Shown one piece after another: positions 48,088-58,165 of a stretch of 64,000 nucleotides of DNA. Location of the stretch: positions 1,550,001 through 1,614,000 of the forward strand of contig JAQOTA010000046.1 of NCBI GenBank assembly GCA_029532415.1. Reading direction: 5' to 3'. Position 1 is the stretch's first letter, and each line of letters begins with the position of its first letter. The notes under the pieces are model-generated. The model worked only from the letters and a program-made list of their open reading frames with translations, was not told where the DNA came from and did not search any database. The DNA comes from Marasmius tenuissimus (Eukaryota; Basidiomycota; Agaricomycetes; Agaricales; Marasmiaceae). The position numbers and the translations under genes were made by a program.

Positions 48088-50932
48088 CTAGGGCGAGTGC
48101 CCGTCCAGAACTTCGACGTCACCCGTCTCTTTCACAGCAACCTTGACCTTCTTTGCACTAGCCCTCGCGGGCCATGATTGATTGAACACTTCGTCTAGTT
48201 CCTCCAAAGTACGGCCACGCTGCCGGGAAAGTTAACTCGGGACATCCTTGAAAGCTGGCTTTGGACTAACCGTTTCGACACAGAACAGGAACCATAAGAT
48301 CGATGCGCAGATGTTCCACCCGACAAATCTAGTGAGCGGGTCAAAGAACAAGCGAACCAAAATCAGAATCACTGCGTCAAGTCGATCGAACACTTACACG
48401 AAGTAATATTTCCATCCCAAGTTTTTGAGCCCGACACTATTCGCGAAAGTGTTGATGAAGCCAGCGCAGTTGGATATCAAGATGTGTACTAGCAAAGGGA
48501 GGAGAGATTATTGAGTCAGCTACAGAGCGAGTCAACAAGGTGGCTTCCGACTTACCGGCCATCCCCTTCGCTCGCATATCCTGGCTCATAACCCTAAGCA
48601 TAATGTCAGTTGACTAAAAAGGTTTGAAAAGTAGCTCTAGTACGCACTCAGCACAATACAACGCTTGAAGCGGCGTGTACGTGAATGAATATGCAATCCC
48701 GAATAGGAAAATGAATGTTATTGACGCGTTCGCTCCGTTCTTGTTGGTGTTTCCCTCTTCTCCGTCTGGATGGAGTACTGTAAGCTCTAGAACATGTTTA
48801 TGACTAGGAGTTAACACACAATTTGCCGATAATGCAGCTACGATGGAGAGAAGAGCCGCCAACACGAGAGCACCAATGTACAACCGCCTGCGACGGCCAA
48901 TTTTATCGGTGACCGACGCGCCCTGTGAATTGCAATTCGCATCGTATCACAACAATTCCAGAGGTACTCGCAGTGCTCACCACAAACGCACCAAACGCAG
49001 AGAGGATCGAGTTGGCGAAGTTACTAAACGGGTACGATAGGATTAACATGATGAGCACAGGAAACCTAGCAACGGGGCAGAAGGATGGTACTCACTAAAG
49101 AAGCTGAGTATGTGGGGACGTTACACCGGCATTCTTCAGCACCACCGGGAGGAAATAAGTGATCAACCCATTGCCCGCAAGTTGACCGTTGACCTGCGCA
49201 AGCGTCAGAAGAAGGATTCAGGTAACAATTGTCCAGTTGCTCGAATACGCACACACTGATTTAACGAACGGAATGGTCGGTCAGCTTTGGTGAGGGAGGA
49301 AGACAGTACTCAGGCACACTTACCATCAACGATAGTGCTAACATGCGCCACCCTGCGATAATTCACGAAAAATATCGGTAAAGAGAGGATCGTTCCAGAA
49401 ACTGAAGACCGGCGACTCACGGCGATTGGCCGAGGAGAACAATGGAGAATAATCCCAAAACTGCGTATAGGGTCAAATTGATCGTTTCGAGGTAGAAGCA
49501 TCCCAAACTCACCGGTTCGAACTTTTTCGCCTCAATTGAATCGCGGAATTCTCGAAGCTCCAGCTGTAAGGGCTTGAGCGACTTCCTGAGCATGAATAAG
49601 GACAGACCACTTGCCTCAACGATGGCATTCGATTCTCCGTTCGTCCCGTGGTACTTGATAAGAATTTCCTCGGCCTTATCCAGCTTCCCTTTCTGCACCA
49701 GCCAACGCGGCGATTCGGGGCAAAACCAGACACATGTCATCACGATTGCCTGACAAAAGACTTGAAGTGAGTCGAAGTGTATGACCGGGCGGGGAATTCA
49801 TGAAAAGAACGTACGGGAGGAACAATCTGGAGAACAAGCGGGAGCCTCCACGCCCAAGTCGAATTCATCTTCTCCGTGCCGACCATAGCGCCCGTGGCAG
49901 GGATGCTTCCTATGAAAAAGCACCTGGACGCGACGCGTTACAAAGGTGCGTAGGGGAAGTTTCTTGAAGGGCGGCTCGCTTACGAATTATACAGGGCTCC
50001 AAGCCTACCTCTCCATTGTGGAGGAGCCAATTCTGTCACCCAAGTCGGCGCTGCGGTCGTTGAAATTGCTATTCCGAAGCCAAGTAGGAACTGGTTAAAT
50101 TATGTCAGCGTACCAGACGAAGTGAGGAAGCTGAGAGCGCACCCGACCACCCAAAAACATGCCTTTACCCGTAGCCGCCGTTACGATAGCTGATCCGATG
50201 AGGATGAAGGCACCTCCCTGGCAGTGGTAATACACAAGTCAGGCGCAATTTCAAAGGAAGTCATATGAATGTCGATGAAGCTCTCACCACGAACATGCCA
50301 CCTCGTCTCCCGCACTGGTGTGATAACAATGATAAGACCATATGTACGGCGAAGGATAGCCGAGGATCCACGTACGATATCGGTCACAGGTCCAGCGAAT
50401 AACGATCCTGCACAGTTCCCTACGACGCTATCATTGTCGGAGATAATGAGGAATGGTTGAATGCAACAGAGACCACATGTCACATACTAGATCATGAAAA
50501 CGATCCCTGTCGACTTTCCGACGGTTTCCTCGTTAAACTGGAATAAACAGGCGCATTGTGAGCGGAAGGCCCATCTAGTGATATCAAAGTGTCGGTGCGC
50601 ACGTATGACAGGTATTGGGGCATCGCGTTGATTCCACCCATAAGGCTTCCGTCAAATCCGGAAGAGACGGCGTTCAAGAATCCAACCATGACGATAAAGT
50701 ACAACTAGAGAAACCAGGTCAGAATGAGTGAAAGCTAGAGACTCAGCTCGAAACTCACCTGAAAACTCCGTTTGCTCAACGGATCCAACGATGTGTTGGC
50801 CAACGCCTTCTCGTACTCCGTATTGTACACCTCCTCGATCTTCGCTAACGGCGACGGCGTACTTGCTGGAACTTGCTGCTTGAAATCATCCTCCGAGTGC
50901 GCATGCGAAGCCTTCGAGGCGCGGTCTGACAT
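48088..50932 (-). CDS. MFS sugar (lactose-permease-type) transporter, 578 aa, 18 exons
   Basis: Predicted plasma-membrane sugar:proton symporter of the Sugar_tr family. Minus-strand exons: 50759-50932, 50603-50704, 50488-50537, 50376-50427, 50288-50314, 50143-50217, 49984-50090, 49815-49923, 49513-49749, 49421-49460, 49324-49352, 49193 down to 49096, 48981-49023, 48648-48922, 48556-48593, 48398-48488, 48271-48328 and 48088-48219. Family motifs: FDGSLMGGINAMP in helix 1; GRRGGMFVGG after helix 2; QWRGRLGALYN; PESPRWLVQKGK before the central loop; FSSANRRWRML; DKIGRRRRLYIGA; and the VETVGRTLEELDEVF closing motif. About 12 hydrophobic segments can be counted. A soluble N-terminus of about 55 residues and a short C-terminal tail face the cytosol. 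The gene is divergent from esterase copies 2/3 and lies upstream of copy 1 on the same strand. The substrate cannot be told. Confidence 0.9.
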
Positions 50933-50999
50933 GGCGGGTCGGATCAAGAGAGGACTCAGAGACGTCGTGTGTCCCGTTCCAATATCTGTCGAGTTATAA

Positions 51000-51424
51000 G
51001 CTCCTTTTATACGCGGCAATCAACAGAACCAGAGGTCTGCTGACCCGAACTAAACTATGAAAAACATCAAAAATAGACGAGACGACACGGGTAGCCCGGC
51101 CAGCGAGATAGGGTTCTTCTCCATTCGAGGTAAGACGGTCCGCTGACTCCAGTGTTATGGATGTGGAGCTCGAAAGGGAGGTGTAGCGCGCCCCTTGATA
51201 TGTGTGATAACGAAGTATGGAGGATGAAAGCCTGATTTTCCGGATTATAAGTCGAAGAAGTAGAGGGGGAGAAATGGCAGGCCATTGAGTCCGTGATGGG
51301 AGTTCCTGGGGAAGAGTCAGAATGGTCAGAATGAGTTCTTGTGGGCGTGTGTGGGGCAACGGCATTTCCCGGCACAGCTTGCCTCCACTCTTCTATCTCA
51401 AAACTCTTCACGTTCATATGGTTG
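51000..51424. other. Transporter promoter region
   Basis: A TATAAAAGG box on the minus strand near 51003-51012 precedes the transporter start by about 75 bp. The minus-strand open frames in this stretch read promoter sequence and carry no motif. No clear copy of the esterase promoter block was found here. Confidence 0.4.
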
Positions 51425-51852
51425 TCTAGAGCTCATCGAGGGTAGAGAAGCAGGCGCCCGATTTGCTCTACTTTGTCACTATCTGGGACTCCGAGATGCT
51501 TCAAGAGCAGTTGAAAAGTTCTACGACTTGAAGGCAAGTGCGCAAAGGATAAAACATCACAACAATGGTCTACAAAACCTTACTTCAAATTTGCCTCACT
51601 ACAACAAATGTCTCGCCTCCCCATCCGTTCGACGATATCTAATGTGAATCGCCTCTGATCTTCGGCTAGCTATAGCCTCTTGACCTTCGTCGCAAGCCAA
51701 GTTCGCGGCCAAAGCTCCAAGCCAAATGCATGTCATCACTTTGCCAATTACTAATAGAAGAGCTGGTGGGACTAGGGTCGGATAGCAACCGATAAATCGA
51801 TAACAGTGAGGTCCCTATAACTTTCCATATCACATCTGTTTCCCGTCTGCAC

Positions 51853-51887
51853 CGAGTCTCATCTGACCACCAGAAACATATATAAGA
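51853..51887 (+). promoter_or_regulatory. Shared promoter block and TATA of esterase copy 2
   Basis: GAGTCTCATCTGACC at 51853-51867 is followed by ACATATATAAGAA at 51875-51887, about 55 bp before the ATG. Copies 1 and 3 have the same order and spacing. Confidence 0.55.
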
Positions 51888-51939
51888 ACACGACTTCACA
51901 TCTTTCGTTCACCCAGGTCTTCTTCCTCACACCTTCAAC

Positions 51940-53383
51940 ATGGCAGAATACGCACACTTATCAGAGATGAACCCCGAATTCCTTGAAGCCATATCAAAGC
52001 TTCCCCCTGCCCCCCCTGCCCTTACGGACGATGTAGCTACTTGCCGGACCAACTCTCTCAACATGTTTGGTCCCGCTGCTCGTGCATTGTTTGAGAAGAT
52101 TGGGATGCCTCCAGGTGGGTGCTAACCCTCGCAACCGTCAGTCTTAACATTATGACTGATCAATATTCCTTCCAGAATCGGCTTATAAGGTCACCGATCG
52201 CCAAATCCCTGTCGAAGCTGGCGTCGAGGTCCTTGCGAGGTGTGTTGTGCCAACACCAAAGGATGGCGAAGACGACAAGTTCCCTCTGCTGTTTTGGATC
52301 CATGGAGGAGGTTCGAGTCGTTTTATCTCTGCCATGAATGAATAGACCTGATCAAAACTCAGGATAAGCTATCGGCGATGTGGATTGGGATGACTACAAA
52401 TGCCGAAGGCTCGCCGTAGAACGTCGGGTTTCTGTTGTCAACTGTGAATATCGGTACGTGGTTGTTTCATGCCACCCCTCACGATGACTGATATGTTGAT
52501 ACCTCTCCCTGAATCGAACCTTTAGAATGGCGCCCGAAAATCCTTTCCCAGCCTCGCCGAACGATTGTTTCAATGCTCTCAAATACGTACAGTTCTATTC
52601 CCCACCACCATCGATCTCCAACGATCTCACCCTCACCCTAGGTCGCGAACAATGAAGACTCGTTCGGCGCCGATTTGTCCAAGGGATTTCTGATCGGTGG
52701 TGCCTCCGCAGGTGGAAACCTCACAGCAGTCACCACCCACCTATACCGCGACGATCCACTTTCGAAGACGAAACCGCTCACGGGTCAGATGCTTGTGATT
52801 CCCGTAACTTGTCATCCTGATGCATACCCTGAGAAGTGAGTGCTACCGCGCGAAGTATTCCCTTCCTACCGGTACCTCCTACTGAGAACGATTAGGCACA
52901 AATCCCAGCTTCTGTCAATGGAACAAAACAAGGATGCCCCGTTCTTGGACAAGAAAATGATGAGAACTTTCTTCGGTATGCGCGGTTACTGTTCTTTCTT
53001 TTTCAGTTCGAGCTCAATCGTCTCGTAGACTGGTACCAAGCCCCTCCCAACGACCCACGAATGTCTCCTCTCCTCTTCCCTTCCCACAAAGACCTACCCC
53101 CCGCTTTCTTGCAAGTCTGCGGATTAGATCCCTTACGAGATGAGGGGCTTTTGTATGAAAAAGAGTTGCGCGCTCATGGAGTCAAGACAAAGTTCGAGAT
53201 GTAAGTACTACCGTTCGGATTTTGACTTGACTCGCGACCTAACTTGATCTCGGTCAAAGCTACCCCGGTGTCCCTCATGGATTCGAAATGGCCGTACCGG
53301 ACACGAAGATCTGTCGCAAATATGTGGGAGACTTCGAGGATGGCGTTACTTGGTTGTTGAATGGCGCCCACTCCGCGTCATGA
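51940..53383 (+). CDS. Alpha/beta-hydrolase fold-3 esterase, copy 2, with an in-frame stop at an exon start
   Basis: Exons parallel copy 3: 51940-52114, 52176-52310, 52363 (or 52369)-52453, 52526-52586, 52642-52835, 52896-52975, 53029-53200 and 53260-53383. With the acceptor homologous to the paralogues (exon 3 at 52363), codon two of exon 3 is TAA (52365-52367) where copies 1 and 3 have TGG, the Trp after HGGG. An alternative AAG acceptor six bases downstream (exon 3 at 52369) would skip the stop and give HGGA-IGDV, losing two residues beside the oxyanion loop (341 aa). All else is intact: GASAGGN, RMAPENPFPAS, CGLDPLRDEG and GVPHGFE. It may be a young pseudogene or a gene rescued by splicing. 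Intron 1 has a GT donor. Confidence 0.8.
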
Positions 53384-54276
53384 TCGATCGCTTCTCTATC
53401 TTACACCGCCCAAAGCCCTGTACAATTTTATGCTGACAATAAAAGGAATGGCAAGGATACGCCAATGTGACTACCAGGACATAGGGTCGTTCGAGTTGTA
53501 TGATGCGAGATGCTGATCGTGGCAGACTTTGAGGAGTTCTGCGTGGTTCAGGAGCGTCAAAACTGAGTCTATCGGCCCCTCCAGGTTCCGAGGTAATCCA
53601 AAGAGAGTGCCTTGGAGTGAAGATTTTATCATGTGACCGCGTTTCGGGACTCGGGAGGCACGCTTTTGTCTTCACTTTTAACCTTGCTTCCACAAATGAC
53701 ATGCGTTTCCTCTTGCGATATTCGACGGTTGACTCGGGTCGGTTCGTCCTCATCCCATCTCACGGTCGTCTAGAGCTCATCAAGACCAGACTGAAGCAGG
53801 CGTCTGATATGCTCTACTTCGTAACCACCTGGGACTCAGAGATGCTTCAAGAACAGTCAAAAAGTTATCTTAACTTGAAGGCAACCAAAGGTCTGGAAGC
53901 ACTCAACACAAATCAAAACCTTGCTTCAATTTACCTCACTGTGGGAAACGTCCTCGACTCCCCATCCGTCCCGTGATATCCAATATGTATCGTCTCTGAA
54001 TTCCGGTTACAGCCTCTCAACCTGCTGCGAAAGCCAAATTCGTGAGTAAAGTTCTAGGCAAAGCCAGATGCACGTCTTCACGTTTGATTGCTAATAGAAG
54101 AGCTAGTGGACTAGGGTCGGATGAGAACCGATGACAATAACTACTCAATTGTTCGAAGTCACTGGACCAAGTTGGATTTCCTCACTTTCCATCTACAAAC
54201 ATTCAATTCCCATCTGAATTCCGTGTACACCGAGCGGGGACTCCCATCTCGGCGGGTTTCATGTTTCCGTGTAACC

Positions 54277-54309
54277 GAGTCTCACCTGACCGCCAGTAAC
54301 ATATAAGAA
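54277..54309 (+). promoter_or_regulatory. Shared promoter block and TATA of esterase copy 3
   Basis: GAGTCTCACCTGACC at 54277-54291 is followed by ACATATAAGAA from 54299, about 55 bp before the ATG at 54361. It matches copies 1 and 2. Confidence 0.55.
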
Positions 54310-54360
54310 CGCGACCACACATCTTTCGTTCGCCCAGATCTTCTTCCTTACATCTTCAAC

Positions 54361-55808
54361 ATGGCAGAATACGCACACTTATCAGAAATGAACCCCGAAT
54401 TCCTTGAAGCCATATCAAAGCTTCCCCCTGCTCCTCCTATCCTTACCGACGATCTAGCCACTTGCCGGGCCAACTCTGTCAACATGATTGGTCCCGGTGG
54501 TCGCGCGTTGTTTGAGAAGATCGGGATACCTCCAGGCGGGTACCAATCCTCGCAATCGCCAGTCCTAACATCGAAGTTGATTAACAATCCCTACAGAATC
54601 GGCATATAAGGTCACCGATCGCCAAATCCCCGTCGAAGCTGGCGTCGAGGTCCTTGCGAGGTGTGTTGTGCCAACACCAAAGGATGGCGAAGACGGCAAG
54701 TTCCCTCTGCTTTTTTGGCTTCATGGAGGAGGTTCGGGTCAATTTATTGCTGCCACCAGTGTACATATTGACCATGACCGAACTTTAGGGTGGACTATTG
54801 GCGATGTGAATTGGGATGACTACAAATGCCGAAAGCTCGCTGTAGACCGTCGAGTTGCTGTCGTCAACTGCGAATATCGGTACGTGATTGTTTCATTCTA
54901 CACCTCGTGATGACTGATACCTCTTCCTGAATGGAATATTTAGAATGGCGCCCGAGAACCCTTTCCCAGCCTCGCCGAACGACTGCTTTAATGCTCTCAA
55001 ATATGTACAGCTCTATATTTCATCATCATCGACCCTCAACAATCTCACTCTCACCCCAGGTCGCGAACAATGAAGACTCGTTCGGCGCCGATTTATCCAA
55101 GGGATTCCTAATTGGCGGTGCATCCGCAGGTGGAAATCTCGCGGCAGTCACCGCACACCTATACCGCGACGATCCACTTTCCAAGACAAAACCACTCACG
55201 GGCCAGATCCTCGTGATTCCTGTAACCTGTCATCCTGATGCATACCCTGAGAAGTGAGTGCTACCGTGCGAAGTGTTGCCTGCCTACCAGTTACTCCTAC
55301 TAAACTCGAATAGGCACAAATCCCAGCTTCTGTCAATGGAACAAAACAAAGATGCTCCGGTCTTGGACAAGAAGATGATGAAAGCTTTCTTCGGTGCGTT
55401 CGGTTGCTTTCCCCCCCCTTGCTGGTCGAGGGAGCTCACCGTCTTGTAGACTGGTACCAAGCCCCTCCTAACGACCCGCGAGTGTCTCCTCTTCTCTTCC
55501 CTTCCCACAAAGGCCTACCCCCTGCCTTCGTGCAAGTCTGTGGATTAGATCCCTTACGGGATGAGGGACTTTTGTATGAAAAGGAGTTGCGCGCCAGTGG
55601 GGTCAAGACAAAGTTCGAGATGTACGTACCACCGTTTAGATCCCCGATGACTCTTGAACGCGTTGCCAACTCACTGTTTCAAAGCTACCCCGGTGTTCCT
55701 CACGGATTCGAAGTTGCCGTTCCGGACACGAAGATCTGTCGCAAGTATGTGGGAGACTTTGAGGATGGTGTTACTTGGTTGTTGAATGGCGCCCCGTCCG
55801 CGTCATGA
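54361..55808 (+). CDS. Alpha/beta-hydrolase fold-3 esterase, copy 3, 343 aa
   Basis: Exons are 54361-54535, 54597-54731, 54789-54879, 54944-55004, 55060-55253, 55314-55393, 55450-55621 and 55685-55808, all the same lengths as copy 2. The oxyanion HGGGWTIGD is complete, the nucleophile is GASAGGN, the acid is in CGLDPLRDEG and the His in GVPHGFE. No signal peptide is seen. Intron 1 begins with GC (CCAG|GCGGGT); a GT three bases later would put the reading frame into a stop. It is probably the functional member of the tandem pair. Fold-3 enzymes cleave short-chain esters; the natural substrate is unknown. The transporter next door suggests a joint role in using an esterified sugar or plant-derived compound, which is inference. 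Confidence 0.9.
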
Positions 55809-56460
55809 TCGATTGACTCTCTATTCTTTATCGCTCTCCAAATTCCCGTATGATCCTGTCTAACAATGAAAGAATTGGCAAGGACGCGCCACTATGTTCA
55901 TCTCGACCAAAGTGACTCTGCCCCTCTATCGGATGTACACAGCGCCACGACTCCCTACTCCTTGTGTGTATACAAGCATGCTCACTGGCAGTTTCGTAGC
56001 CGGGTCCGATCTTGAGCATCTACGCAAGGAGCCAGGTAAACTAAGATACGCCACTCGGAGTCAATGAGGTACAAGTCGAGTTTCTGCTAGTCATACACGG
56101 TTGTGCTCGTCATCCAGACTTCGGATCGAACCAGGGAGTTTGAGATAGTCGTTGAACACTCTTATTAGAGGGGAGAATTTAGACCGCAATAAAAGAAAAC
56201 CTTGCAGTTTCTTTCAATCCCGAAGGCGAGCGGCCCTGCGATTGCTGGGAAGATATATAGGGTCGCAAGGTGAGTGATAGGATGCGAGATACTGATTGTG
56301 GCAGACCTTGAGAATTTTTGCGTGGTCTTAAACCAGGGGCGCCGGACCGGAGTCTATCGATTCCTCCAGGCTCCGAGGCAAACCAAAAGGAGAGTGCGTT
56401 AGAGTTAGGATTTTATCATGTGACCGTGTTTGTGTCTTGACTTGTAACCTTTCTAACACT

Positions 56461-56899
56461 ATGATAGAGTCTCGTCCTCATGGGTCTATCGCCGTTCACC
56501 GTGGTCCATTGAACTACGCTTTCGATAGTATGTGACTCCTGTGATGAATTTGAAGTGTGCTCACCGTATCCCCCAGTTCCAAGAACGCAGAGGGTCCTCA
56601 AATCTAACCCCCCACAACCCCTCGCGAAAGATTTGCAGTTCAAAGCCGCAGGCTCGTGGCAGTACGCCATCGACCCAAGCTACTTGAAATCTGTAAACAC
56701 CCCTCCATCCTACGGCGCACTTCCATCCCCGGTCTTCGACTCTGGTAAACCGCCTCTGTCGATCACGGCCACAGCTTGCTTGATCAACTGGCCAACTGCC
56801 GGAGATACGTTTGCTACCTCGCCACCTAAGTTTAAGTTTGGATTGACATCCCCCTTAGGACCCACAGGATGCAGGGGACCTGTTGTACAGTTGCTATGA
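56461..56899 (+). pseudogene. C-terminal fragment of a DUF1680/GH127-type glycosidase
   Basis: Two exons (56461-56527 and 56577-56899, GT-AG intron of 49 nt) encode 129 residues. They read HRGPLNYAF, PRTQRVLK, WQYAIDPS, LPSPVFDSGKPPLS and NWPTAGDTFATSPP. I recognise these as the beta-sandwich end of fungal beta-L-arabinofuranosidase-like (PF07944) proteins, which normally have 600 or more residues. The catalytic (alpha/alpha)6 barrel is entirely absent: directly upstream is the duplicated 3' flank of the esterase unit. The fragment happens to begin with an in-frame ATG, so a short peptide could be made, but it cannot be an enzyme. The final LRIGEF-type strand is also lost, replaced by a stop. 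It was probably left behind by the rearrangement that made the tandem esterases. Confidence 0.65.
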
Positions 56900-58165
56900 C
56901 GTGCCTACTGACTGAACAACAGCGTATCAGGGACGACACCAGTACGAAGAAGCCTGTCGGCAACTACTCATGGTATGGCCGTATTGATACGGCGAGAACT
57001 GGATGTCTCATGCTATGTCAAGAATTGCCAGACTAGCATGGAGATAGGTCCAGCCTCGAGGATATGTATAAGGGTACCGAGCGTATTTGGACAGCCAGGA
57101 CAATGCTGCAAATCCACGCTGGGCCTTTCCTGTAAGGGCACGATTCAGAAACGCGATGTCTCGCGTAACAAGGCTAGAGTAGAAGCAATGGAGGCTGCGG
57201 TCCGGACTCATAATTGTTCGGAGCCGTGTTGTAGTCAGCCATTCGGGTCATTGTATTCCGAGACATTGGGGGGTGACAGCGACGCCCCCAGCGAGTCCGA
57301 CTAAGAGAGAGTATCATGGTGTAGTTTCCATGATAGGATGGACACGCAGCGTTGCCCAGAGGTAAACGATAGGTGAGCTATATGTATGAGCGTCGACGCT
57401 TGCCAGCCGCTGGTACTGGGCCACATATTGTGGGCATCCTAGTCCAGTCGGAACTGGGGCCGTTCGTCATGATAGTGGTCGCCTTCGAGAACCGTCATGG
57501 TTGCAAGCTAGCGCTAATGGGCAGCCTGCTGTGGTGAATATCCCAGGTATCATGTCTCCCTGCATCTGTCCTGTATGTCCTGTATCTGTAACGGAGGAGC
57601 AATGGAGCCTGGGGTCGGGAATGGTTCAATTTCGAAGGTGTCAGGCCTTCAGGCCTCGGCATTGTCGTCATGTGCACTCTCCGCCCTAGCAGCGGCCTCT
57701 GACGGTACTCAATGGCAGCGTAATTGTGAACCGGAGGTATAGAACAGACGGCTTCGCTGTCCGTCACCGTGTCTCGTCGTTGTCGATCGTGGGAATTGTG
57801 TTGATGATGGTGGTAAGAGAAAGCACTTGACCTACGAACCCGGCCTGTACCGGAGCGAAGACAACGATCACTTTGAGGCCATACGGGGTAAGCAGTAGCC
57901 CTGCTTTTTCAATTTTCAAAACGGCTTTAACCAACCTTTTCGGTTTCATTCACTAGTCAACGAAGCTGAGAATCTCAGAACTCCCAGTAATAAGGGCTTG
58001 ATACTCCGCGCAACGTTAGGTTCGAAATTGTAGGATTCTCTTGGCTTTCATTGCTTTTGATGGTAGCGCCTATGAGCAATACAGTACAAACGATAAATCT
58101 TACTTGTAGCAAACCTTGATTCAACGGAACAATCATATCTCTGACCTCGATTATCCCGAGTCTGG
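56900..58165. other. Intergenic, no gene seen
   Basis: The frames at 56975-57304 (plus) and 57495-57767 (minus) have no motif or splice support. The stretch after about 57950 is the 3' side of the P450 gene. Nothing else was recognised. Confidence 0.4.

Larger units (their letters stand above)
51425..56460 (+). repeat. Tandem duplication of an esterase gene with its flanks
   Basis: Two units run head to tail. Unit 1 covers about 51425-53760 and unit 2 about 53766-56460. Matching upstream blocks are TCTAGAGCTCATC (51426, 53770), GCTCTACTT..TCAC/AACC (51465, 53810), ACTAGGGTCGGAT (51772, 54110) and the promoter block. Downstream, the sequence after copy 2 from about 53497 (ATGATGCGAGATGCTGAT) reappears after copy 3 only from about 56280. 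About 365 extra bases therefore lie in unit 2 between roughly 55890 and 56255. Confidence 0.8.
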
